Shown: positions 16,339 to 24,407 of the stretch, one piece after another | Position numbering within the stretch: the stretch's first letter is position 1 | Layout: each line of letters begins with the position of its first letter | NCBI RefSeq assembly: GCF_003121405.1 | Contig: NZ_QBUY01000060.1 | Coordinates: 1 to 49,760, forward strand | Direction: 5' to 3' | From: Paraburkholderia sp. C35 | GTDB lineage: Bacteria > Pseudomonadota > Gammaproteobacteria > Burkholderiales > Burkholderiaceae | DNA length: 49,760 nt | Made by a program: the position numbers and the translations under genes | Notes under the pieces: generated by a model | The model's input: the letters and a program-made list of their open reading frames with translations, nothing else | Told to the model about the DNA's origin: nothing | The model's database searches: none

Positions 16339-16610
16339 GAACGCGCTCCTGATCGTAATCATGGGATGCCGATTATCGTGACCCGAGAATGGCGAGGTCA
16401 AAGAACGAATCGAGCGATCGTTAGGCCCGGCGAGGTGAATTGCTTCGCTGCGAATCAATCGGTCATCAGCACTTTGTTCAATGCACGTACGCGAATAACG
16501 TAAGCGCAAATCGGTGGTTATCCATACGAACGTGCGTCCTTATACTGGCTCGCCTGTCTGTCGGCAACACGCCGATATCGGACCGCATGTCCAGAACAAG
16601 GGATCACCGA
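16339..16610. other. Divergent promoter region of the sulfur genes
   Basis: About 270 bases between the binding-protein gene and the flavin-enzyme gene. An 11-bp dyad TTCGC-T-GCGAA is at 16444-16454. I could not identify a sigma-54 promoter or a CysB/SfnR site with confidence. Confidence 0.4.
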
Positions 16611-17834
16611 ATGCCTGCTCAAGAGCTCACAGATCGCGCCGCGCGGGCGCGGCTTCACACGGCGCTAGCCGGATTGCCGGCTCTCGCGAAAGCGATTGGC
16701 GAAGGCGCGGCGTCGCGCGAGGCGCGGCGCGAATTGCCGTTCGACGGCTTCGCGTTGTTTCGTCAATCGGGGCTTGGGCGGTTGCGTCTGCCCGTCGAAT
16801 GGGGCGGCCTGGGCGGCTCGCTCGACGATGTGTTCCATGTGATCGCGACGCTCGCCGCTGCAGAAAGCAATCTTGCGCACGCGCTGCGCATTCATTTCGA
16901 TCAGACCGAGGCGCTGCTGCTGTCGCCGCGCACACCGTTCAACGTCGTGCAGATCGAGCGGGTAGCGGAGGGTGCGATTTTCGGCGGGGCATCGACGGAA
17001 CTGGGCACGTCCCGTCCCGGCGAGATCACGCCGCAGTTGCGCCGCGAGGGCGAGCATTATCGACTGAGCGGCCGCAAGTACTACGCAACGGGCACGGCGT
17101 TTTCAGACTATGCACGCCTGAACCTGCAGGACGACAATGGCGATGCCGTGATCGCTATCGTGCCCGTGAAGCGCGAAGGCTTTCGCGTGCTCGACGACTG
17201 GGACGGCATGGGCCAGAGAATGACGGCAAGTGGCAGCCTCGCATTCGACAACCTGCTGGTGCGCGCCGACGAAATCACGCCGCGTGTGCAGACCACGCTG
17301 GCCGGTCGTCATGGCGGTGCGCTGCGGCAGTTGCATCTCGTTGCGGTGGGCGCGGGCATCGTGCGCAATGTCGTCGCAGATGCGCAGCGCTATGTGCTGC
17401 AGCATGGACGTCCGGCGCTGCACAGCCCCGCACCTTCCGCGCGCGAAGACGCGTTCATCCAGCAGGTGATCGGCGACCTGACGGCGCACAGCCATGCCAT
17501 CGACGTGCTCGTGCGCGACAACGCGCGCGTGCTGGAACGCTCCGCGCAGGCAATTCGCAACGGCGAGTCCGATGCGGAAGCTCTCGTACTCGAAGCCGCG
17601 CTCGCGACGGCGCGCACGCAGCTGATCGTCAGCAAGCTCGCGCTGCATGCTGCCGAGCGCATGTTCGAAGCGGGCGGCGCATCGGCGACGTCACGCGCGC
17701 ACAACTTCGACCGTCACTGGCGCAACCTGCGCACCCTCTTCAGCCACAACCCGCTGCTGCACAAAGCCCGCGTGATCGGCGACTACGCATTGAACGGCGT
17801 GACGACCCATCTGACGGAGGGCCGGGTTTTCTAG
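16611..17834 (+). CDS. SfnB/DszC-like flavin-dependent acyl-CoA-dehydrogenase-fold enzyme
   Basis: A 407-residue protein of the acyl-CoA dehydrogenase fold, in the branch that acts as flavin-dependent monooxygenases in sulfur acquisition (SfnB, DszC). Supporting features are LPVEWGGLGGSLDDV near residues 58-72, SGRKYYATGTAFSDYA near 150-165, and a C-terminal AHNFDRHWRNLRTLFSHNP...K segment (about 362-382) that in this branch replaces the dehydrogenase's ending. The family uses reduced FMN, supplied by a separate reductase, to oxidise sulfur or nitrogen substrates. ATG 16611 is preceded by AAGGGA; ATG 16587 is an alternative. It lies 66 bases upstream of an LLM flavin monooxygenase gene, very likely in one operon. 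The substrate is unknown. Confidence 0.82.
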   Translation: MPAQELTDRAARARLHTALAGLPALAKAIGEGAASREARRELPFDGFALFRQSGLGRLRLPVEWGGLGGSLDDVFHVIATLAAAESNLAHALRIHFDQTEALLLSPRTPFNVVQIERVAEGAIFGGASTELGTSRPGEITPQLRREGEHYRLSGRKYYATGTAFSDYARLNLQDDNGDAVIAIVPVKREGFRVLDDWDGMGQRMTASGSLAFDNLLVRADEITPRVQTTLAGRHGGALRQLHLVAVGAGIVRNVVADAQRYVLQHGRPALHSPAPSAREDAFIQQVIGDLTAHSHAIDVLVRDNARVLERSAQAIRNGESDAEALVLEAALATARTQLIVSKLALHAAERMFEAGGASATSRAHNFDRHWRNLRTLFSHNPLLHKARVIGDYALNGVTTHLTEGRVF

Positions 17835-17900
17835 GGCTTTAGGCGCACTCACAGGCATGCGCAAGCAGGCAGATTCACACTCGTACCACGGAGCATCACG

Positions 17901-19250
17901 ATGAGTCGTATCACGGCCCAGGCGGCACCGCGCCGCCTGCATCTGAATGTCAACATCCTGCACTCGGGTTTCGTGCCGTCCGCATGGCGGCTCGCCGATG
18001 CCGACCCGCGTGCTTTCATCGATGTCGGCCACTACGTGCGCGTCGCGCAGATCGCGGAAGCGGCGAAGCTCGACGCGGTGTTTCTGGCCGATAACGCGGC
18101 GATCGTCGATCAGATCGATTTCCGCCCGATCACCGCGCTGGAGCCGACCGTACTGCTGGCGAGCATCGCTGCCGCGACCACGCATATCGGCGTGATCGGC
18201 ACGGCATCGACGAGTTATAACGAGCCGTACAACATCGCACGGCGCTTTGCGACGCTCGATCACGTGAGCCACGGACGCGCAGGCTGGAACGTCGTGACGA
18301 CGGCGGATCTGCCTTCGGCGCGCAACTTCGGCCGCGATGCCGTGCCGGATCACGCGCAACGTTACGAACGTGCCGCCGAGTTCACCGCACTCGTCAAGGC
18401 ACTGTGGGATAGCTGGGAAGACGATGCGTTCGTAGGCGACAAAACGGGCGGACGTTTCGTCGATGTCGCGAAGGTGCATCCCGTCGCGCATCGCGGGCAG
18501 CACTTCGACGTGCAGGGTCCGCTCAACCTGCCGCGCTCGCCGCAAGGGCATCCCGTGGTGGTGCAGGCGGGTGGCTCGGCAGATGGCCGCGATCTCGCTG
18601 CGCATCACGCAGAAGCCGTGTTCTCCGCGTCGCAGTCGTTCGAGGAATCGGCTGCGTACCGGCGCGATCTCAACGCGCGAGCGGCGGCGTATGGCCGCAC
18701 TGGCGTGAAGGTGCTCGCGGGGCTGACGACCATCATCGGCGCGACGGAAGCGGAAGCCTTGCGCCGCCGTGACGAACTGATCGACCAGATTCCGTGGCGC
18801 TACAGCTTGAACCGTCTGGCAGGCACGCTGGGCATCGACGCCGGGCGCCTCGTGCTCGACGAGCCATTGCCGGCCGATTTGACCTTGCCCGGCGATGGCA
18901 ACGGCAATCACACGTTTTTTCAGGCGACGGTTGCGCAGGCACGCCGGCATGGCTACACGGTGCGTGAACTGATCCGTTCGCTGGCGGGAGGCACGGGGCA
19001 TCGCGTGATCGTCGGCACGCCCGAGCAGATCGCCGACGATATCGAACACTGGTTCAACGGCGGCGCCGCCGATGGCTTCAACCTGATGCCCGACGCGTTA
19101 CCGGACGGCTTGCGCGATTTCGTCGACGGCGTCGTGCCGATCCTTCAGAAACGCGGCATTTTCCGCAGCGAATATGAAGGCACGACGCTGCGCGAGCACC
19201 TCGGGCTGGCGCGGCCCGACAATGCGCAGCTATGGCGCAAGAGTGCCTGA
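17901..19250 (+). CDS. LLM-class flavin monooxygenase (NtaA/SnaA/DszA/DmoA type)
   Basis: A 449-residue FMN-dependent monooxygenase of the luciferase-like family. It shows LNVNILHSGFVPSAWRL near 14-30, the EAAKLDAVFLADN segment near 53-65, ARRFATLDHVSHGRAGWNVVTT near 113-134 and QRYERAAEFTALVKALWDSWEDDAF near 153-178, all typical of the nitrilotriacetate/dimethyl-sulfide/dibenzothiophene-sulfone branch. It needs a separate NADH:FMN reductase, which is not in the window. ATG 17901 follows GGAG. Together with the upstream DszC-like enzyme and the NlpA-type binding protein this suggests use of an organosulfur compound as a sulfur source. A hairpin terminator follows. Confidence 0.88.
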   Translation: MSRITAQAAPRRLHLNVNILHSGFVPSAWRLADADPRAFIDVGHYVRVAQIAEAAKLDAVFLADNAAIVDQIDFRPITALEPTVLLASIAAATTHIGVIGTASTSYNEPYNIARRFATLDHVSHGRAGWNVVTTADLPSARNFGRDAVPDHAQRYERAAEFTALVKALWDSWEDDAFVGDKTGGRFVDVAKVHPVAHRGQHFDVQGPLNLPRSPQGHPVVVQAGGSADGRDLAAHHAEAVFSASQSFEESAAYRRDLNARAAAYGRTGVKVLAGLTTIIGATEAEALRRRDELIDQIPWRYSLNRLAGTLGIDAGRLVLDEPLPADLTLPGDGNGNHTFFQATVAQARRHGYTVRELIRSLAGGTGHRVIVGTPEQIADDIEHWFNGGAADGFNLMPDALPDGLRDFVDGVVPILQKRGIFRSEYEGTTLREHLGLARPDNAQLWRKSA

Positions 19251-19276
19251 ATCCATCCACCGCAGTCGGAACACAG

Positions 19277-19305
19277 GCCGCAACGATAGAACCCTTCGTT
19301 GCGGC
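19277..19305. terminator. Bidirectional terminator
   Basis: A perfect 10-bp stem GCCGCAACGA/TCGTTGCGGC with a 9-base loop lies between the convergent monooxygenase and porin genes, with TT on one side. Confidence 0.65.
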
Positions 19306-19323
19306 TTGCTGCATTCACGCGTG

Positions 19324-20514
19324 TCAGAACTTCACGCGCAAGCCGGAGAACAACGCGACCTGACGGTTCGTCGATGACGCCGTGCCGGCATCGGCAATCG
19401 CGGCAATCCTCTGGTAACCCGCGCCGACGCGCGTCGATGCATCGCCTGCCGCAAGCTGATACGCGGCCGACAAATACAGATCGGTGCGCTTGGACAACGC
19501 ATAATCCACGCCGAGCGTGAACTGATGCCAGCGCGGCTTCAGGTTCGCGCCGTTGGTGCCCGGCAGGTTGGTCGCGCGGCCATCGGTGTAGGTGTACACG
19601 CCGATCAACGTCAGCGCGGGCGTGAACAGGTAGCGCGCATTCAGATCGTAGTTGTTGAACTTGCGCGACGAGCCATCGTTGTAGTCGAGTTGTGTGTGGC
19701 TCCATGCAAAACCGAAGGTCGCTGCGCCGAGCGCATAGCTGGTGCCCGCCGCCGCAATCTGCTGGCGCGCGACGCCACCGTTCAGGCCATAGAAGAACGC
19801 ACCGCTGTAGTCGTCGCCCGCTGTGGTCGACGCGCCGCCGATCGCGCCAACCGTATTCGATGCTGCGTTCGGATGATTCAGCACGTTGTAGCCGCCGCCA
19901 ATCGCAAATGGCCCGTTCACGTAGTTCGCCGCGACACCCCACGCGCGATTGTTGCTGAAGCCTGTACCGTTGTTGCCGTTGGCCTGATTGCTGAACGCAT
20001 ACAGACCGTCGACGGTGAAGCCTGCAAGCGGGTCGCTGCGAAACTTCACGGCGTTGTTGATGCGGAAGGTCTGGTTCAGATTGTCGTTATCGCCGATGTG
20101 CGTGGAGGGCGACCAGAATCCAGGGCCCGCGAACTGCGAGACGAGATCCGTCACCGGCTCGTATTGACGCCCGAGCGTCACGGTGCCGATGCCCGTCTTC
20201 TGCACGCCGACGAACGCCTGCCGGCCGAACAGGCGTCCGCCTTGTCCTGCAGTGCCGTCGTTCGGGCGGAAGCCGCTTTCGAGTGTGAACACCGTCTTCA
20301 GGCCGTCGCCGAGATCTTCGACGCCGCGCAGGCCCCAGCGGCTGCCGCTCAGTTTGCCGCTCGTCTGCTGGATGTTGCTCGCGCCTTTCTGGTTGTTGGT
20401 ATAGGTGATGCCCGCATCGACGAGTCCGTACAACGTGACGCTGCTTTGCGCCTGGACAAGTGCGGGCGATGCCGCAGCGAGACTTGCTGCGCTGGCTAGA
20501 ACAACACGCTTCAT
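19324..20514 (-). CDS. Gram-negative outer-membrane porin
   Basis: A 396-residue Burkholderiales trimeric porin. A Sec signal peptide ends in VQAQ (about residue 22) and is followed by SSVTLYGLVDAGITYTNN, the signature opening strand. The SRWGLRGVEDLGDGLKTVFTLESGF and GRLFGRQAFVGV segments are diagnostic, and the chain ends in an aromatic-type beta signal (LFSGLRVKF). It forms a general or weakly anion-selective pore for small solutes. ATG 20514 has AAGGGA upstream. A hairpin CCCGA/TCGGG (20555-20570) sits in the probable leader. Its position next to the sulfur genes may mean it admits their substrate, but there is no direct evidence. Confidence 0.95.
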   Translation of the reverse strand: MKRVVLASAASLAAASPALVQAQSSVTLYGLVDAGITYTNNQKGASNIQQTSGKLSGSRWGLRGVEDLGDGLKTVFTLESGFRPNDGTAGQGGRLFGRQAFVGVQKTGIGTVTLGRQYEPVTDLVSQFAGPGFWSPSTHIGDNDNLNQTFRINNAVKFRSDPLAGFTVDGLYAFSNQANGNNGTGFSNNRAWGVAANYVNGPFAIGGGYNVLNHPNAASNTVGAIGGASTTAGDDYSGAFFYGLNGGVARQQIAAAGTSYALGAATFGFAWSHTQLDYNDGSSRKFNNYDLNARYLFTPALTLIGVYTYTDGRATNLPGTNGANLKPRWHQFTLGVDYALSKRTDLYLSAAYQLAAGDASTRVGAGYQRIAAIADAGTASSTNRQVALFSGLRVKF

Positions 20515-20963
20515 CGGATTCCCTTTTTGTTGGAGTCAAGTGGTTAGTAAGGAACCCGATGCTATTCGGGCGAACACCAAACCCGAAGCAACGATTTCTA
20601 CTTTGTAATCCGCATGACTTGCGATTTATAACGGATGCACGCAGTGAAATTCGTTGAGCCGCAGGGCTGATTTCGATGTGGCACAGTGGCCGTCTTCATC
20701 GTGCGACCGAGAGTCGACCGTACGGTCGGTCTATGTGTGCACGGTGAGTGCGCGCATAAATCGGCGGGTGGGGAAAAAGGCGTAGACTTTTGACTGGCGC
20801 ACGTGGAACCGCACCTGGAACCGCAGGTCAAACCGCGCGCCGAACCGGGCGTGCCGCGGCGCCGGCGCGGGTTGCCGCGTTCAGCGCTAGCGCGCAGGTT
20901 GTTTTCAGTGCAAAAGCACATACGTATTGAAGACTGGACAAACAGAATCGAGGTCCACAACCC
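20515..20963. other. Porin upstream region with 12-bp tandem repeats
   Basis: A 450-base gap. It holds a small hairpin (20555-20570) in the porin leader and four imperfect 12-bp tandem units (20803-20850). No gene is convincing: the frame over the repeats overlaps the next gene and has no ribosome site. Confidence 0.55.
20803..20850. repeat. Four imperfect 12-bp tandem repeats
   Basis: GTGGAACCGCAC, CTGGAACCGCAG, GTCAAACCGCGC and GCCGAACCGGGC follow one another without gaps. In one frame they would read as a Glu/Lys-Pro repeat. They precede the unknown gene at 20964 by about 110 bases. Confidence 0.7.
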
Positions 20964-21308
20964 ATGCTCAAACCCGAATTCAATAACGCCGGCAGCGCGC
21001 GTCCCGAATTGCTGTGCTATCTGGTTGCCATCGCGGCGGCGTCGTACGCGCTGACGCAGGAATGGCGCGTCGACAACGTGGTCGAATGCTGCCGCCGCTG
21101 GCTCGCGAAGAACGAAGTGGAGATGGACTGGCTCGATCGCGTCAGGATCGGCCAGTTCGCGCTGAAGATCGCGAGCGACCATCTGCTGGAAGCGGGGATC
21201 GCCGTGCGGCTGTCGAGCGTCAACGCGCTCTTCACCAGCGAGATGGAATTGAACGAAGCCAGCACGATGGTGCAGCGAATGATGTCGCTGTGCCAGGAAG
21301 CACTGTGA
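20964..21308 (+). CDS. Unknown 114-residue protein
   Basis: A 114-residue, probably all-helical cytoplasmic protein (MLKPEFNNAGSARPELLCYLVAIAAASYAL..., WLDRVRIGQFALKIASDHLLEAG, MVQRMMSLCQEAL). It has two Cys at 50-51 (VECCRRW) and one near the C-terminus. One mildly hydrophobic stretch (17-31) is too short and broken for a convincing membrane helix. I do not recognise a family. The start has no strong ribosome site, but codon use is typical of the neighbourhood. It stands alone between non-coding stretches. Confidence 0.6.
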   Translation: MLKPEFNNAGSARPELLCYLVAIAAASYALTQEWRVDNVVECCRRWLAKNEVEMDWLDRVRIGQFALKIASDHLLEAGIAVRLSSVNALFTSEMELNEASTMVQRMMSLCQEAL

Positions 21309-21465
21309 GCGGGCGCGCTCATCGCCACGCGCGACGCCAGGAAGGATCGTTGTACCAGCCGAACACTGTATTGCAACTTCGATAGCTGATCGCGGGGCCA
21401 GACCGATTCATACTCGCGACGGTCTCGCACCGCATAGGGCAGGTGCGTTCAGCTTAGAGGTTGTC

Positions 21466-21837
21466 GTGAATCCATCCGGACTCGAGCAAGTCCTGTCTGA
21501 TCTGACGCGTCGCGTCAGGCAACGCGCGGCAGGCGCATTGCAAAAGCGCACCGCGCGTGCGGCTCTCTTCATGCTCTTACCCGTGCTGATGCAGGCGTGC
21601 GCCAGTTCCAGCCCCGTCGTCGAGACGGGCGATGCGGGGCGTTATACGTTGCATGCGTCGGCGGCGGGCGGCAATGTCGCGTGGGCGCGATCGCACAAGG
21701 CCGTCATTCAGAGCGCGAACGATTTCTGCGCGCAACGCGGCGAGGTGCCGAGCATCGTGTCGGAATCATCGCGAGGCGTGCGGTCGCTCGAAGTCCACGA
21801 GGCACAGCTTACCTTCGAGTGTCATCCCCGTTTTTGA
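21466..21837 (+). CDS. Small putative lipoprotein
   Basis: A 123-residue protein with a basic N-terminus and a hydrophobic segment ending in VLMQACASSS (Cys near residue 45), which resembles a lipobox although Met and Gln at -3 and -2 are not ideal. The mature part (about 78 residues) has two further cysteines (DFCAQRG near 91 and FECHPRF near 120), probably forming a disulfide. The start is GTG 21466 with AGAGG upstream. The N-region before the hydrophobic stretch is longer than usual, so a later start is possible. The function is unknown; it could be an outer-membrane or periplasmic small lipoprotein. Confidence 0.6.
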   Translation: MNPSGLEQVLSDLTRRVRQRAAGALQKRTARAALFMLLPVLMQACASSSPVVETGDAGRYTLHASAAGGNVAWARSHKAVIQSANDFCAQRGEVPSIVSESSRGVRSLEVHEAQLTFECHPRF

Positions 21838-21916
21838 TGCATGACGGGCGCGCGTGACGTGCGGTGTCGCCCGAACTAACCATCGGACGAAACCGAAAGC
21901 TCGACGTGCAGCGGCG

Positions 21917-22798
21917 TCACATCGCGGACGCATTCGCGCTGCGCAGCGCAGCGCCCAGGCTGCGGATCGTTTCGCGCATGCTCGCGTCCCGCACACGCGT
22001 ATAGACGGCGATTTCGATAGAGGCGAGCGGTGGCAGACCGAGGCGGCTGCCGACATCTACAGCTCGCGGCGGGCAGCCGCGCCGCGTCATCGGCGCAACG
22101 GCCAGGCCGGCCATCACGGCCGCGCCGACGGTGGCAATGCCGCCGCCCACGAATACCTCGGTCCACTTGATCCCGGCTTCATCCAGCGCCTTCAGCGCGG
22201 TCGCCCGCACGCCGCACGGCGCCGACAGCGAGGCGATGCGCAGCGGCTCGCCAGGCGTGTGCGTCCATTGGGGCGACGCGAACCAGCCGCAGTGTTCGAC
22301 GAACAGCTTCTCCGCGTCGCGGCGCGTGGCGTCGCGCCGCGCGAACACGGCATCGAGCTCGCCGGAGTCGTAGTCGGCGAGCATTTCGCTCGACGCGCCA
22401 ATTTTCACTTCGACCCGCAGCGTCGGATCTTGCGTCGAGATGCGCGCGATCAGCGGGATCAGGCCATCGGCAGCCGTGTGATCGATGATGCCCAGCCGCA
22501 GGCTGCGCTGCACCTGCACGACGGGATTGAGCGCGCGGTCATGCGCGCTCAGCAGTTCGCGGGCGGACGCGAGAAAAGCGGCGCCTTCGGGTAGTAACTG
22601 CACGCGCCGTGGCGTGCGCTCGAGCAGGCGCCTGCCGAGCCGCTCTTCGAGCCGTTTCATCTTCAGGCTGATCGACGATTGCGTGATGTCGAGCACTTCA
22701 GCCGCGCGCGTGAAGCTGCTGAGATCGGCGACCAGCACGAAGGCCTGGACGTCGTCGAGGTCGAGTCGGCGGGGCGGCGATTGATAAACGGTACTCAT
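21917..22798 (-). CDS. LysR family transcriptional regulator 1
   Basis: A 293-residue LysR-type regulator with the N-terminal winged helix-turn-helix (about 10-70: LDDVQAFVLVADLSSFTRAAEVLDITQSSISLKMKRLEERLGRRLLERTPR pattern) and a two-lobe effector domain (about 95-285). Such regulators usually control the divergent gene, here the tautomerase/acetoacetate-decarboxylase pair 228 bases away. Three starts are possible (TTG 22828, ATG 22816, ATG 22798); ATG 22798 has GGAG with an 8-base gap and is preferred. An inverted repeat fitting a LysR box is in the shared region. The effector is unknown. Confidence 0.9.
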   Translation of the reverse strand: MSTVYQSPPRRLDLDDVQAFVLVADLSSFTRAAEVLDITQSSISLKMKRLEERLGRRLLERTPRRVQLLPEGAAFLASARELLSAHDRALNPVVQVQRSLRLGIIDHTAADGLIPLIARISTQDPTLRVEVKIGASSEMLADYDSGELDAVFARRDATRRDAEKLFVEHCGWFASPQWTHTPGEPLRIASLSAPCGVRATALKALDEAGIKWTEVFVGGGIATVGAAVMAGLAVAPMTRRGCPPRAVDVGSRLGLPPLASIEIAVYTRVRDASMRETIRSLGAALRSANASAM

Positions 22799-22906
22799 CG
22801 TGGTGTCTCCAGTCATCTGCCTGATCAATCATAGGACGAAGCCTGAATTCGTGCATTGGGACCGATTTATGGAGACATTGGTGTCGTGCTACACGCGCTG
22901 ACTATG

Positions 22907-22921
22907 TTCGAATCGATCGAA
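22907..22921. promoter_or_regulatory. Candidate LysR box
   Basis: TTCGA-N5-TCGAA is a 15-bp inverted repeat that fits the T-N11-A pattern of LysR binding sites. It lies in the divergent region between LysR 1 and the tautomerase gene. Confidence 0.5.
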
Positions 22922-23025
22922 TAAATCATTGAGAAAAATCATCACAGAAATACCGGGTGATGAATTGGTGTTATCTCCCGGCGAGCCTAAGATTGGTTTC
23001 AAGCAAATGCACCTGGGAGTTTGAA

Positions 23026-23649
23026 ATGCCAATGACTCATGTCTCGATGCGCTGCGGCAAGCCTGCGGCTTATCGCATCGCCGTGCTCGAAGGGATCCAC
23101 GCGACGCTTCACGGATCGCTGGGTGTGCATCCCCAAGCGTTCTTCATGACCGTCAACGAATACGACGACGCGAACTTTCACGTCAACACCACGTTTCCGT
23201 TCACACGCTCGGCTGATTTGCTGCTCGTGCAGATCACGCTGACGGCGGGCCGTTCGGCCGAAGCCAAGGAGCGCTTCTATCGCGATCTCGTTGCGCGTCT
23301 CGAGGCGAACCCCGGCGTGAAGCCCGCCGACGTGTTCATCAACCTCATCGAAGTCGCGAGCGAAAACTGGACGGCGGGCAACGGTCTCGCGGGACGCAGC
23401 GCAGCGATGGCGGCAGGCGCGTCAGGCGCGGCCCCGGCAGCGTGCCCCGCAGACGGACAGCCATTCACCTCATTCCGATACATTGAATTCTGGAGCACAT
23501 CATGTCGAAGCAATACGCCGTTCCTCTTTCGCCCCGTGGCCTGTCGAGCATCGCACCGCCGCCGCCGTGGCACTATTCGGGCGATTTTCTGGTGGTCGAG
23601 TTCTGGGCCGATCCCGCTGCCGTCGCGGCGACCTTGCCGGAAGGCCTGA
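23026..23649 (+). CDS. Tautomerase-family protein with an aberrant C-terminal extension
   Basis: The first 125 or so residues are a tautomerase of the 4-oxalocrotonate-tautomerase/MIF type. The start MPMTHVSMRCGKPAAYR leaves Pro at position 2 to become the catalytic N-terminal proline, and NEYDDANFH, SADLLLVQITL and ADVFINLIEVASENWTAGNGLA match family conserved stretches. Such enzymes catalyse keto-enol shifts of small carboxylic substrates. The frame then runs on for more than 80 low-complexity and basic residues and overlaps the next gene by 148 bases. A related protein would be expected to stop near residue 130. A TGA in a neighbouring frame at 23484 hints at a single-base deletion. The functional core is intact, and the tail may or may not be made. 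Confidence 0.75.
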   Translation: MPMTHVSMRCGKPAAYRIAVLEGIHATLHGSLGVHPQAFFMTVNEYDDANFHVNTTFPFTRSADLLLVQITLTAGRSAEAKERFYRDLVARLEANPGVKPADVFINLIEVASENWTAGNGLAGRSAAMAAGASGAAPAACPADGQPFTSFRYIEFWSTSCRSNTPFLFRPVACRASHRRRRGTIRAIFWWSSSGPIPLPSRRPCRKA

Positions 23650-24296
23650 CTGTCGATCCGGCTGCGCAAGGGCATGCCACGGCAATCTTCGTCGACTGGC
23701 AGTTCACGGGTGAGAACGATGAACTGCTCGACCCGGCGCGTTATCAGTACCGCGAGTTTTTCCTGCTGGTCGATGCGCTGCACGACGGCAAGCCGGTCGC
23801 CTACTGCCCATACATTTTTGTCGACAACGATTCGGCGATCATGCGTGGCCTGATCCAGGGCTTTCCGAAGCGCCTCGGCGCCGTGCATCAGACGCGCACG
23901 TTCGCAGCGCCGAGCCTCGCGGCTGCACAGGTCGCACCCGGCGCACGCTTTGCCGCGACGGCATCGACGGCCGGTCAGCGCATTGCACGCGCCGAGGTCA
24001 AGCTGACAGCGAAGGTCGACGATCCTTCGACGCTCAGTCTCGCCGGACGCCCGATCGTGAACCTGCGTCATTTCCCCAGCCTCGCGGCGGGTCAGCATGA
24101 CAAGCCCGCGGTGCACGAACTGGTGATGTCGATCATGGACAACCCGCGCATGGCCGACGTGTGGGCGGGCGAAGGGCAACTGACCCTGCCTGCAGCCGAG
24201 GGTGAAGAGATCGCCGATCTCGCGCCCGTGCGCGTCGGCGCGGGTTATCGACTGTCGATGTCGTACACGGTGACGGATCTGAAGACGCTGGACTGA
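23502..24296 (+). CDS. Acetoacetate decarboxylase family protein
   Basis: A 264-residue protein of the acetoacetate-decarboxylase fold. The conserved segments PPPPWHYSGDFLVVEFW near 20-36, YREFFLLVDAL near 83-93, YCPYIFVDNDSAIMRGLIQGFPKRLG near 101-126 and the C-terminal SMSYTVTDLKTL are visible. Lys123 matches the Schiff-base lysine in the PKK motif of characterised decarboxylases. The second Lys, which tunes it, is Arg124 here. The reaction may be decarboxylation or, as in several family members, an aldol/dehydration step. It starts inside the long tautomerase frame, with GGAG upstream of ATG 23502, and is almost certainly co-transcribed with it. Confidence 0.85.
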   Translation: MSKQYAVPLSPRGLSSIAPPPPWHYSGDFLVVEFWADPAAVAATLPEGLTVDPAAQGHATAIFVDWQFTGENDELLDPARYQYREFFLLVDALHDGKPVAYCPYIFVDNDSAIMRGLIQGFPKRLGAVHQTRTFAAPSLAAAQVAPGARFAATASTAGQRIARAEVKLTAKVDDPSTLSLAGRPIVNLRHFPSLAAGQHDKPAVHELVMSIMDNPRMADVWAGEGQLTLPAAEGEEIADLAPVRVGAGYRLSMSYTVTDLKTLD

Positions 24297-24407
24297 GTGC
24301 GTTGATTACGTTGAGTGCGCGGCGCGTGCAGGCCGCGCGCCGTACGCGCGAACGCAACGGAACTGCTAAAGTGGCCGAACTCCGATTCCAGACCGATCGA
24401 TCGTCAC

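Noticed and set aside
16339..16610. Sigma-54 promoter for the sulfur genes
   Set aside because: I looked for the TGGCAC-N5-TTGCW pattern expected for SfnR-type control and found no acceptable match.
20803..21054. Pro-rich 83-codon frame over the 12-bp repeats
   Set aside because: GTG start without ribosome site and overlap of 91 bases with the better-supported gene at 20964.
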